A stretch of 64,000 nucleotides of DNA from positions 14,088,466-14,152,465 of the forward strand of contig NC_051128.1 in assembly GCF_014839805.1 (NCBI RefSeq), read 5' to 3'. Source of the DNA: Manduca sexta (taxonomy: Eukaryota; Arthropoda; Insecta; Lepidoptera; Sphingidae). Of the stretch, positions 1 to 11,200 are shown piece by piece. A program made the position numbers and the translations under genes. The notes under the pieces were generated by a model. The model was not told the origin of the DNA, did not search any database, and worked only from the letters and a program-made list of their open reading frames with translations. Position 1 is the first letter of the stretch. Every line of letters begins with the position of its first letter.

Positions 1-113
1 CACAAAGAATACACACATGATTTTTTAGAAAAGTCAGAGGTGTGTGCCCTTGGGATTTGAACCCGCGGACATTCGTCTCGCAGTCCGTTCCACACCCAAC
101 TAGGCTATCGCCG
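1..113 (-). repeat. tRNA-derived SINE head, cut by window edge
   Basis: Read on the minus strand this has a pol III B-box-like stretch (gggttcaaatccc) about 50 bases after a tRNA-like start, followed by a non-tRNA body that runs off the left edge. The edge sequence cacaaagaat also occurs at 43096-43105 inside the SINE at 42897-43110, so the two are probably the head and tail of related families. It is a fossil retroposon, not a working tRNA. Confidence 0.6.
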
Positions 114-865
114 TTTTTTTTTATTATATTATATTGCTGTTGATTACTAATACTCTCAAATAGGATGTCTTTGTTTTTACTCGAAATAGTATTATTTTAG
201 TTGTTCGCAGAATATCGACTACCTTTATTATGTAGGTATTTATTATTTACATAAAAAACCTGTCGCAATCGCTCGATTTACAATTTAGGGTCGGTCATTC
301 TAGTCTGATAAGACAGGCCGGCAAAATTCCGCGAGCGGGAGATGCCACGTCTGTATTTAATATTATTTTGGTTGCAATCTATATCTTATTGACCATCAGA
401 ATTATATTCAAACTTTGCGAACACATTATCTCGAAGGCAACATTTATCAACAAAAAGCCAACGGCATTAAAATGAAATAGCATTCCAATAATTCGTTTGA
501 CAAAATTCCTCTTCACGCATGACGCGTCAAAAGCATTAAAATCCAAAAGTATTCGCAACTTTTACATGCAACATACGTAATACACTGGACACGGGCTTTA
601 TTAAACCGATATCAAAGCCGGTACGTAATAATTGAAATACTTAGCCGTAGTTCATCGGAAAATATCGTCAGGCAAAAACAGTTACATTTCACGGTTCAAA
701 TAGTTAATTGCGTTTTGTTTGACATTGCATCAAAGGCGACGCGTTTTGTACGACCCCTAAATACCTTTGAACGTTTTTGGGTTGTAGTTGCAATGTATTA
801 CTAGACCCGCGTTACACCTGTGTTTGCTTATTTTAAAAGGAAAATGTAAAAGGAAGGAATGGAAA
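114..865. other. AT-rich stretch, nothing recognised
   Basis: No convincing exon, repeat boundary or RNA gene was seen between the SINE fragment and the start of the truncated non-LTR element. Confidence 0.5.
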
Positions 866-869
866 AAGG

Positions 870-3146
870 AAAGCGGTACGTGTATTGATAATATATTCCA
901 CAATGATTACAACAATAATGGAGAAGTAATTGAGACTGCTCTTTCTGATCATACTGCGCAAATATTAAAATTAAATGTTCGTAAATCTTGTGTAATAAAT
1001 TCTTACAAAACAGAAATTAGAGACTACTCAAATAAATTGATTTTAAAATTTGTAAAATGCCTAGGGAGCTTAACTTTTAATGATATTTATGAACTTAGTG
1101 ATCCTAATTTAGCATACGATAAACTATTAGATATATTTAAAAACTTATATGACTTATGTTTTCCTATAAAGCGCATTACAAGAACAGTTAGCCAAAAACA
1201 AAAATGGATCACGAATGGTATTAAACTATGTAGTAAGATGAAGCGTAAATTGTTGTGGAAATATCGTATATCGAAAACACAAGATAGTAAACATAACTAC
1301 ATTTCATATGCGACTAGATACAAAAAAATTATAAGATTAACAAAATATGTACAGAATAATCATTTTATTAAAACATCTATTAACAAAAGTATAGCGACTT
1401 GGAAAATTATAAATAGTAATAAAGTGAGCTTACCTCGTAAGCCTATAGGAAAAAATAATACACGATGGCTTAGAAATAACAAATAGTAATGAAATCTGTA
1501 ACCTGTTTAATGATTACTGTGTCGATCAAATTATTGTAAATCCAAAAAGAAAACTGTAAACATGACAAGATTAAATGATACATTTTTCTAAATCCTACCA
1601 CACCGGAAGAAGTTTCTAAAATAATACTATCATTAAAAAATACAACTAGCACTGGGATCGATAACTTGTCGACTAATATTATAAAGAAAGTTCATAGTAT
1701 AATCTGCTATCCACTATCGTTTATTATTAATTTATGCTTTGAAGAGGGAGTGTTTCCAAAGGCTCTAAAATTATCCATTGTTAAACCTATTTTTAAAAAG
1801 GGCGATGAAACTTCTTTAAATAACTACAGGCCCGTTGCATTGATTCCAATATTTGCTAAGATCATTGAAAAGCTATTCACAGTCGGCTATATAACTTTCT
1901 TGAAAATAAAAATATATTGGTTGAGGAACAAAAGGGCTTCAGGAGGAGTAAATCTATTAATGCTGCAATATTTGATTTTCTTAAGAACATAATGAATAGT
2001 ATAGATAATAGAATACCTATTTGTGCCCTTTACATGGATATGACTAAGGCCTTTGACTATGTTGATCATGAAATATTGATTCATAAACTAGAAAGATACG
2101 GTATACGTGGCAAAGGACTAGAATTACTTTCTTCTTACTTAAGTGACCGACATCAGTGCACAGAAACGACTAACATAAATATTTATAATAAATTAGAAAC
2201 AAAATATCGATCAAAATTTAGAAACATAAAATATGGTGTCCCTCAGGGCAGTGTGTTGGGGCCACTATTGTTTCTGGTGTACATTAATGACCTGCCGAAT
2301 AATATTAACCATCCAACTGTACTATTTGCCGATGATAGCACAATAGTTATTAAGTCTGATAAAAATTACAAATACGAAGATGAAATAAATAATACCTTGG
2401 AACAATCAATCGAATGGTTAGAGCAAAATAATTTACGTATAAATTTGGAGAAAACTCAATTTATGCAATTTAGTCAGCGACAAATAACTCAACAATTAAA
2501 CATTAAATATAATAGGGTAACAATTAATGAAACAAATACAACAAAATTTTTAGGTTTAATAATTGATAGTAAATTAAATTGGAAACAGCAAATTCAAGCT
2601 GTATGTAAAAAAATTAATTGCTCTGCTTATGCTTTATATAAATTATCTAAGGTCGTAAATCGTGATGCGGTACTTACAGCATACCATGGTTATGTGGAGT
2701 CAATCTTAAGATATGGGATAATCTTCTGGGGTAACTCAACAGATAAAAATTATGTATTTGTCTCTCAAAAGAAATGTATACGTGCAATATGTAATTTACC
2801 TCCTAGGGAAAGCTGTGAACCCTACTTTAAGTCACTGAAACTTCTCACATTTCCGTCTTTATATATTTATGAGGTAGCTGTGTTCATTAAAACCTATGGC
2901 CATTTGTTTGAAATGAGACCTCCAACTGATACAAGGTTACGAACAAGGGAAGCTAATACTTTATCTATAGGAAGGAGCAACACAGCGCTTCTGCAGAAGA
3001 GTATCTATCGAATGGGGCCAGCAATCTATAATAAACTTAGTCCAACTATTAAAGATGTGGAACAGATTAATTTGTTTAAAAGTAAACTTAAAAATTTCCT
3101 TATTAGTAAATGCTTTTACTCGATTGATGATTTCTTCAAATCATAA
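870..3146 (+). pseudogene. Reverse transcriptase ORF2 remnant, frameshifted
   Basis: The coding frame is in three pieces: frame 2 to about 1486, frame 1 to about 1890, frame 3 from 1917 to 3146. At least two frameshifts and an in-frame stop near 1555 (after NPKRKL) inactivate it. RT signatures are clear: the fingers motif NNYRPVALIPIFAKIIEKL in the middle piece; in the last piece MDMTKAFDYVDHEIL, VPQGSVLGPLLFLVYINDL and the catalytic FADD box (VLFADDSTIV). The C-terminal part carries the usual thumb and cysteine-containing region. Known function of the family: reverse transcription of the element's own RNA. This copy cannot produce it. Codon use is very AT-rich, like the surroundings. Confidence 0.9.
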
Positions 3147-3350
3147 TAAATTTAATCTTGTCAATGTAATATAATAAATATAATGTGATTGTATAATAAC
3201 TCATGTTACGTAATACTTCTGTAATTATATTAAATAATTATTTTAGGCTAAAAAGAAAAAAAAAATTTTTGCACACTCAGTTAGGGTAGAATATGGTGAG
3301 ACTTTTCAATTTATAACACCTATAAATGTGTACATGTACCGTATTCAGCA

Positions 3351-3380
3351 AATAAATTATTTGAATTTGAATTTGAATTT
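3351..3380 (+). repeat. 3' tail of the LINE: AATAAA plus short tandem repeat
   Basis: AATAAA at 3351-3356 is followed by three TTGAAT-type repeats to 3380. Such short-motif tails mark the 3' end where reverse transcription starts in several jockey/R1-type elements. Confidence 0.75.
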
Positions 3381-3384
3381 ACCT

Positions 3385-4190
3385 TTACGGCATAGTTTTC
3401 GTTCTTTCTGAACTAGTATCTTCTATTTGAATTAGAATCTGTTATATCTCTATGCGTAATGTTCTTTAATATTTTAATTGAAATACTCTAGGGAAAGAAA
3501 GAAACGAAAGATATATCTTTGCTGTGATATTTTATTTCTGCCTCGTTTTGGTATTTGGGCGAAATATTATACTTTTGTGATAATAATATTAACGGAGAAA
3601 CTATTTGGTAATATTTAATAAATATATTATCAATTACGACTTAAACTAACAAATAAATTAAATTTAACTTAAATATCTTTCATTAAAAAAATCCAATTAA
3701 ATAAGTTTAATGGTTTCATGTAAATCCTCCACACTTTTATGCTAACTTTATTTATTGCGGAGTAAATCCTTCACACGTGAAACAGACAGCAATCTATATT
3801 TCAGGATGGCCGAAACTAAAGTTTAAAATCCTTCAACCGACGCACTGGGATTTAGAATGTTTTAAAAAAATTAACGCACTGACACGCACAACCTGTTACT
3901 ATACGGATTCATACAGATTTATTAGTACGTACTACACTGAATACAGCGGACGTGTTTGTTTTGTACGTGTAATTTTGCAAATCTATTTATCAGGACAGTA
4001 ATATTTGCAGCCTTTGAATAGAATTTCCCGTAATACTCTAAATGCATGTACTTTATTACCGAATGGATGGAATAGTGAATGTATTTCAATATGTTCCTAT
4101 TTATTATGGCTAGGTTAAATTCATGGAACTTATAATGTTATAAATTTTAAAAAGTCGATGTCTTGTAGGTTTAAATCTGTCTGAGATCCC
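3385..4190. other. No recognised feature
   Basis: AT-rich DNA. A 74-codon open frame at 3777-4001 has no recognisable domain and no splice or signal-peptide support; I leave it uncalled. Confidence 0.4.
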
Positions 4191-4194
4191 ACGG

Positions 4195-4500
4195 GATTCT
4201 ATTTCTGTCGCTAAGTAACTGCGTAACAATTGCTCGCTTAAAATATGGCAAAAAAAAACGAGACGAAACTCCGTGTCGTTTCATAGCGATTGGTCTGGAA
4301 TCTAACATGTGACTGACGCGTTGGTCTCTTGACCAATCACAATTATCATAATTAAACGACACCGACCTTCGTGTCGTGTTTGCCATGCCACATTCTAGTG
4401 ACGCTAACCGGCGTTTCGGTTTGAAGAACATTGTAGCCAGTGTAATAACTGGACATTATTAGACTTCTAATATCTTAGGGTGTCGAGTGTGCATTCCCAG
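4195..4500 (+). repeat. SINE-like dispersed repeat split by an insertion
   Basis: Both ends resemble the repeat at 23965-24230: atttctgtcgctaagtaact (4201-4220) matches tatttctgccgctaagcagc there, and gtttgaagaacattgtagcc (about 4420) matches gtttgaagaacattgta. Between them lies the fold-back element 4245-4386. The simplest reading is an old SINE copy later entered by a MITE. Confidence 0.55.
4245..4386. mobile_element. Fold-back MITE nested in a SINE-like repeat
   Basis: The segment is a long imperfect inverted repeat. It opens with ATGGCAAA and closes with TGCCAT. Both arms contain (g)acgaa-N-c-N-gtgtcgttt and both reach an ATTGGTC/GACCAAT pair (4289-4295 and 4331-4337) before a short centre. 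No transposase is encoded, so it would be a non-autonomous DNA transposon. The superfamily is unresolved because the exact target duplication is not clear. Confidence 0.65.
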
Positions 4501-5827
4501 GGTAACGCGTACATTGTGTTTCTACACTGTAGATATATATTTTTAAACAACAAGTGACAAACGTTATTCAACTGTTTACGAGGTTAATTTGGTCTTTTTA
4601 TACAATCCAGTGGGGATACGTGCTGTCCGCTTGATAATAATCGCCCCGAATGCTGATTATGACGGCGACATCACCTGTAGTTCGAATTACCAAGCTTTGT
4701 TGCTACAGCGTTCTAAACGGGACATTAGATGCTTGAAACCCCAAATAATTGCAGTTGCTTTATGGAACTCTTATGCTCTACAGGTGGAAAATAAATAATT
4801 AAACGCACCCTTTATTTCCTATGCTCTGTGATGAGGGGCCGATTTTAATTTGGATAAAATGCAATAAGCCCGCGGGACAAATATCATGCCATTCTATTAT
4901 GTCGGAAAAGACACTTATTTATTTGATTAATCCGTCTGTGTAACTCGTTGCATTTATGGAAATAGGCTTGGTGTTATTTTTTACTTCTTTTTCCTAAGCT
5001 TGACACAGCGCCATTTTGTAATTATCGATACATAACGTGCTGTTAAAACATTTGATATTACATAAACTATTTAAATAATAATCATAACATTGGTATAGAA
5101 TTTTTATTCAATAAATAGATAATGAAAATTGAGAAATAATTAAAAAAATATGTTTTAATGAAGTTTATCTTATCACTATTATATTCTCGTTTTTCTTCCA
5201 TTAAAAAATCGTTATCAAAATGTATAAAATCGCGCACCTAACTATATTGAAAACCTACTTAGGCATTACAAAATCTACTAAGCACTTATGTTTTTTTTAT
5301 TAATAAAAAAATCTATTTTTGGATTAGTGTTTCAAAATAACTATTTAGGCTTTCCCCAAATTGCCCTATACCAGTAGTTAGGGGCACGTAAGCTAAAACG
5401 CCCCGGTTTAATAATAACATTACACAAAAATACATCACTGTATGAAAACCGCCAATTACGACCGCATAAGTGCAACGGCGCGGCGATACTCACAAATTCA
5501 TACTCATGCTAATCGGCTTAGTAGTTAACTTTACGAGCAATTGTCAAAAAGATCACCAATTATTTACGAAGCAAGGCTAATAAATATCTGGCCGAGTGCA
5601 CCCTTCGTTACACCGCGGTAGCCATTAGAAATACTTTTCAACATAAGCCCCTCGGCAAGGGATGAAACCATATTGCATTGTGAATACAAGCTAAAGTCAA
5701 AATTTATGTTTTTTTTACATAATGTTTACGAAATACGGAATAATATTATCAAAATTTGCCATGATCTTTATACTGTTATCAACACCATGTTGTGTCTGAT
5801 TACAATCATAATAAATTTCATAAATAA
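4501..5827. other. No recognised feature
   Basis: AT-rich, probably downstream of the minus-strand Kazal-like gene. A short open frame at 4589-4798 (69 codons) shows no domain. Nothing else was recognised. Confidence 0.4.
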
Positions 5828-6005
5828 ATGATATCTTATGTTTACGCGAATGTTAAACGTTGAAATAAAACTATTTTTCCAAATTTTATCACGGTTTTTA
5901 TATTATAATTTTCTCCCGACGTTTCGAAGATTTTGCTGCTTTCATGATCACGGAAGGAACTCCCCGTGACCATGAAGTCCGCAGAAAGGTTTTGTTTCAA
6001 TTAAT
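5828..6005. repeat. 'gacgtttcgaag' fold-back MITE, short copy
   Basis: Starts atcttatgtttacgcgaatg, continues through tttctcccgacgtttcgaag and a copy of gtgaccatgaag, and ends with the reversed terminus ccgcagaaaggttttgtttc. Other copies of this family lie at 12785-13074, 19343-19614, 24949-25160, 31569-31760 and 54536-54766. This one is shorter internally than the 12.8 kb copy. It has terminal inverted repeats and no coding capacity. Confidence 0.75.
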
Positions 6006-6009
6006 AAAT

Positions 6010-7105
6010 ATAGTAATTAATCGTCAAAGTAAGACACCCAAAATCTATGTTTGAATCGTTCTAGTCTCCACAAAACTTCTTTCGTTTGAAATGCCAATGT
6101 TTTTGTCTATATATTCTGAATTTACCTAAAAATTAATTAAGCCACTTCTCCTCTCAGTGCAAATTATTCCTGATGCTTGTTAATTAATTCAGATTTTAGT
6201 AATCATTTTTGGTATTGAATGTAAAGGCTTCGCTGTTCAATTCCTTTGTGTCTGGATGACTGTGGTTTCCATTGCTGTATTTTTGATGTGTGGGACATTA
6301 ATAAAGGTGAGGGACAGTTCTACCGCAATAATTGTGTGGTGGCGTTTGTTTATTGGGAATGTGGGGTTCATATTTCGTATTTATTTTCATTAAACATTTT
6401 TGTATGTTTTGTTACGGTGATTGTGCTGTTTTTGAGAGAGAAATATTTTAATTGTTTATTGTGATATTGATTTCGGAGAGGAAAAAATAGTCAGTTCTTA
6501 GGATATCTACAAGGCATATTTTGATTTTAAATTTGATCGAGATTTGATTTATAATTCTTAATTTATATAGTAAGGAAGAAGGTTTTCAGTTCTATAATCG
6601 ATTAAAATAAACATTAATAATGTCTATGGATATGGAAATCACTTATTTAAAATACATAAAAATAAATGAATAGCGCAAAAACAAAAATAAATATATATAA
6701 TAGAAACAGTCATCAAGGAAAGGTACAAAGTCAGGACTGCTACAAATAGCATTGTAATTGTTTGCGAGTGTATAAATAGTTACGTATCCTTCGATCAATG
6801 GCGTATGCCATGTACGTGGTGCATATTGTATTAATTCACTACGGAAGGATATATTGTTGTCACACGGTTGGATGTAATATTTTAAAGGGTTGGTATTCGT
6901 CTTTGTAATTTTCTTATACTTTCTTCTCGTTTAGATCTACGTGTAATAAAAAGTAACCTTTGTTTGCTTTTCACGCTAAATAAAGAAGTTTAATTTTTAT
7001 GAAATTAAATAAACGCGGAATCAAATCCGTTCAGGAGTTTCTGCATTTACTTACTTCTAATAAAAATCAACACATATTAAATTTCTAAGTGGCTTAGTTG
7101 TATTC
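6010..7105. other. No recognised feature
   Basis: AT-rich. The open frame at 6246-6464 is hydrophobic but has no domain or splice context I can support. Confidence 0.4.
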
Positions 7106-7109
7106 GGTA

Positions 7110-7315
7110 CGATTGCAGTGCTGGGGTCTAGTGTTCTGTTTCCAAGCTGGGCAGTTATATTGAGTTTTTCGACTGAGTACCAGCCCAGAATTTGTGCCCG
7201 ATAATGCAAAATGCTCACCGCCTATTATAGGGAGGAATATAAACGGCGAAAAGTCGGTGCATCAGATGCGTCTTTGCCTACCTCTTCGGGGTTAAAGTCG
7301 CGAGGATAATTTCAG
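7110..7315 (+). repeat. tRNA-derived SINE, decayed copy
   Basis: The body matches the intact copy at 21459-21721: gactgagtaccagcccagaa, ttgtgcccgata, ggcgaaaagtcggtgcatc and the cctcttcggggttaaa block near the 3' end. The tRNA-like head is badly eroded. Confidence 0.75.
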
Positions 7316-7319
7316 CGAC

Positions 7320-8095
7320 GTGCGTTAAAAAAAGGAAAAGAAAACAGATAGAAAAGAATTAAAAAAAACGCATTTTTTTTTATTTATTACTCGTAAACAC
7401 CCCTTTCTTTTTTATTACTTTTCTTTTAATGTAAAGACATACTGGATTGGGCTGTTTTATTATACATAAAGATTAGTTGGATAAACAAGTACCTACAACA
7501 TAATATAAGAGTATTAATCTATTTTACAGCCGGTGAGGCACGATTCCCGTCCGTCTAGGCTACGCGTAAATAAAATAACGAACCAAGGTGACAAATTTAA
7601 TAACGCTTCGTCTGTGTGCTCTGTGAAGCAAATAAATATTAATAATAATCCGTGGAATCTTGAACGTCTGCTAGTGTAATGTACATCGATATTTGCATGA
7701 GTTAACACCAAAATGTATTGTGTTTATTTATTATTGGATCATTAGACGAATCACTTTTTACGCTTTAATCTTCCTCATTCGGTTTATGATAAGGTTGGTA
7801 ATGTATGAGTTGGTAAAGTTGGTAATGGTAGTGTTGATGTAGTAGAAATTTGGTGGTCAAAAAATAGGATTTATGTTTTCTTCATTTTGTTTAAAAAAAT
7901 AATAATGATAATTTTTCCGGGAGTTTTAATCTTGTGATTTTATAAACTTGAATGTGCTCTTTCAGTATTTCTATTTAGTGATATTTGCCGCTCACACCGC
8001 CATATTGGAAAAATGGTGCCTAATACAGTTTGTTGACCATCCATTCACTTTTATTAGGGTTTTGACTTTCTTTATAAGAATAGATGATTGAGAAA
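7320..8095. other. No recognised feature; 3' flank of the Kazal-like gene
   Basis: AT-rich sequence just downstream of the proposed terminal exon at 8110. A minus-strand open frame at 7514-7711 has no recognisable content. Confidence 0.4.
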
Positions 8096-8098
8096 TAT

Positions 8099-8104
8099 TT
8101 TATT
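8099..8104 (-). terminator. Poly(A) signal AATAAA of the Kazal-like gene
   Basis: On the minus strand AATAAA starts five bases after the stop codon at 8110-8112. This would give a very short 3' UTR, which is unusual but possible. Confidence 0.5.
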
Positions 8105-8109
8105 GACAT

Positions 8110-8297
8110 TCAGCCCATAAGTTTCGGCTCTCTGGAGAGTAAATTATTAAAGAATCTCATGTTCTTGAGTTTGTATCTGAAGTGTCCCTTCTTCTTCAGC
8201 CGTCCCATGTGTTGTAGCGTTCTGATTAGTGGCAGGAACCTGTATAAACCATTCAGCTCGTCTCCAAGACAAAAGAGAAAGGAAGACTCGATGTAAA
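8110..8297 (-). CDS. Exon 4 (terminal) of the Kazal-like gene
   Basis: A good acceptor (attttgtgtttcag) precedes the exon. It begins with two bases that complete the split codon left by exon 3, giving TTT (Phe312). It codes YIESSFLFCLGDELNG, then a basic tail rich in Lys/Arg (MGRLKKKGHFRYKLK), and stops after REPKLMG. The cysteine in LFCLG may supply the last cysteine of the third Kazal-like module. Splicing from exon 3 is inferred from phase and order, not from RNA. Confidence 0.65.
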
Positions 8298-11200
8298 CTG
8301 AAACACAAAATATGTATCTGTTACTAATCCGTAGTTTGCTTTGCTTTTGACGGAAGTGAAAAATTAGTATTTCAAACTCCTCCCTAAAAAACATTGTTTT
8401 TGATACTTAAAAAAATGTTCATTATTTTATAATACTATTTATTTTAATTCTCGATACTCATTCATACATACTTTCATTTAATTCATACTTTTCTTGTATA
8501 ATAAGTTGGCACTATATCTATCTTCGCATCGAACCCGGGACTGATGACTGATGAGCCATCATACTAAACGCAGACACTAAACTGAGCAGGAGACAAATTT
8601 ACTTATAAAATCCTATAAATATTTATAACGATATGCTGGAAAACTAAAGCATTTGCATCAATAAGGAAGAACGTTCAATACAAGGACCTATACTTCAATG
8701 AATAAACACTATATGGATATTAAAATGCAATATTCAAATGTACATCAAAGGGTCTTAAGCCTTTTAGCCATAAGATTTAAAATGGTCAACGCATTTACTA
8801 TGCTGTTAGAGTGACACGTGTTCGGAGTTGTTCTTTTATTCTGAAGTAGCCAGTTATGGTAAGTGGCCGATCGAAGTGACCCTTTGATGGAAATCTAAGC
8901 TTTGATCACGCTCTACATTGTTAGACTTAACGTCTCATGTCTCAGGATGACGAGCGCAGTGGAATACCAAACAATACTTTGTAATTCAAGGTGTTGGATG
9001 GTGTTTCTACTGTTTAAGGGCGGTCGTGTCGCTTACCATCAGGCAAACGGCAGTCTCGTCATTCAAAGCAAAAAAAGAAAACAAAGACAGCTATGAGTCG
9101 ACACATAAATTTCTGTGTATTATACGACAACCACGACACACTAGGTTTAATAGTTATTGGAATTGCAATTAATGCGAGATTTTTTAAAAATCGTATTTTA
9201 AGATTTATTTCGTTGGCAGTACTAATCAAATAAAAATAAAATTACTCATTTTATGTCAGTATCGGAGTTTTGAAACCATTCAGAGCTTTATGATTTAATA
9301 TTTGTTATAAACTGCGCTCCACGCGTGCGTTTTCTACTTTTTACATAAACTTACACGAGCTAAGGGCGGTTGGACTCTTATCTTCCCACTGCATCTTGCA
9401 TTGGGCCACGTCCATGAAACAATGGTTCTGGAACATTATGGAGGGCTCGCGCGCCACGATACCCGGCACACCGCACACAGGAGCGTACGTATCTGGACAT
9501 TTCTAGAAACAAAAAATATCACTATTGCTTTAAGTTGAATGTCTAACTTCTAGATAATATTCTCGTTACATGAAAAAAAAAACTATTTAACTGTTAATAT
9601 TAACAACAACTCCCACATCGTCTGCCTCACTTTAACCAACATATTTTATATTTATTTTGTACCTAAATAACATGTACGTATCACCTAATTTTAATAAGTT
9701 GTATACACTTCTATTTGGATTCTGACTGATTACATTACAGATCGAACGTTTTTACATTTACAATACAGTAAAACGTGCACCAGTAGGCGGTCTTATCGCT
9801 AAGAACGATCTCTTCTAGACATCCTAATAAAAAATAATAAAAAAGCTTTATTCATCACGCGAACATAGTTGCACATATGATAAGTCAAGGTACATGTCAA
9901 TATTTAATTATATAATAATAATTCCTATAATTAAGTCGTTTATCTACAGACATTTTATTACATCGGTCAATAAGTCCCGAGCCTAGGTAAGAAAAAAAAT
10001 TTTTTTTGACATAATTCGTTTTTATTCTTCAAGATAGTCTCCTTCAAAAGTGATACAATCAATCCAGCCCATCTTTAAAATTTTTATACCCTTCCTATAA
10101 AACGATTTGTCTAACCCTTCAAAATACACTTCAGTTTCAGCGATCACTTCTCCATTTGGGCCAATTTTTTTTCCGGAAAGCATCTTTTTCAGTTTAGCAA
10201 ACAGGTAATAGAAGCTGGGAGCCAAAACTAGCGAATATGTTGGGTGAGACCTCAACTCAAACTTTAATTCATGCAGTTTTGCCATTGTGGCGACCGCTGT
10301 GTGAACTGACATTGTCTTGATGGGAAAGCACTTTTGACTTTTGCATTTAAAGCCGTTTTTTCGCGGTTTTATGCATCAGACGCACCAGTTATGCTATATA
10401 ATATTCGCTATTGATTCTTTCTCCCTTCTGAAGATAATCAATGAATATTATAACTTGCGCATGCCAAAACACGGAAGCCATAACCTTGCCAGCTGACATT
10501 TGTGTTTCTGGTCGCTTTGGACGCCATTCATCGATTGCTATCCATTCAATTGACTGCCGTTTTGACTCTGGAGTGAAGTGGTGGATCCAGGTTTCGTCCG
10601 TTATCACATATTGGAAGAAAAAATCCGTTTAATTTCGCCTTAAAAGCTCTAAACAGCACTCTGAGTCTTCAACACGTTGATGCTTTTGGTCAACGGTGAG
10701 CAAACGCGGTACTCACTTTGAACAGAGCTTTCTCATGGACAAATGTTCTTGCAAAATGACAAAGGCATTGCCTTTTGATATCTTTAGAATGTCGGCTATC
10801 TCCTGTAACATCATTTTACGATCTTCCAAAACGATTTCGTGTACTTTTTTATGTTATTTGGAATCACAACCTCATTTGGACGTCCTTAGCGTTCAACATC
10901 ATTGGTGTCTGTATGCCCACGTTTAAATTCAGCAAACCAACGTTTAACTGTTGCTTTTGATGGAGCAGAGTTCTCATAACATTTATCGAGCCAAACTTTT
11001 GTTTTAACGGTACTTTTTTCCATTGAAAAACGATGTTTAAACAACACACGAAATTCTTTTTCTTCAATTGTTTTAGACATACTCAAAGTAGCATCACTAA
11101 AATCACTGTAACTTTTTTACAAATTGTTAAAAGGTTATGAAATTTTGACATGTGTTACATAGAGGTCAGTAATTTTTGAAAATCGGTAGTATTTATCCGT

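Larger units (their letters stand above)
868..3381 (+). mobile_element. 5'-truncated non-LTR retrotransposon (jockey/CR1-like)
   Basis: A degenerate LINE in the plus orientation. Homology begins near the end of the endonuclease domain (SGTCIDNIF followed by an SDH motif about 25 residues later), so ORF1 and most of the endonuclease are missing, as expected for 5' truncation by incomplete target-primed reverse transcription. The reverse transcriptase follows. The element ends with AATAAA (3351-3356) and a tandem TTGAAT/ATTTGA tail (3361-3380) in place of a long poly(A). The 5' limit is approximate because the flank is purine-rich and I could not find a target-site duplication. Clade assignment rests on RT motifs and tail style and needs a phylogeny. 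Confidence 0.85.

Noticed and set aside
8902..9096. 64-codon frame, with relatives at 23964 and 48149
   Set aside because: The shared peptide comes from a dispersed SINE repeated in the window, not from a gene family.
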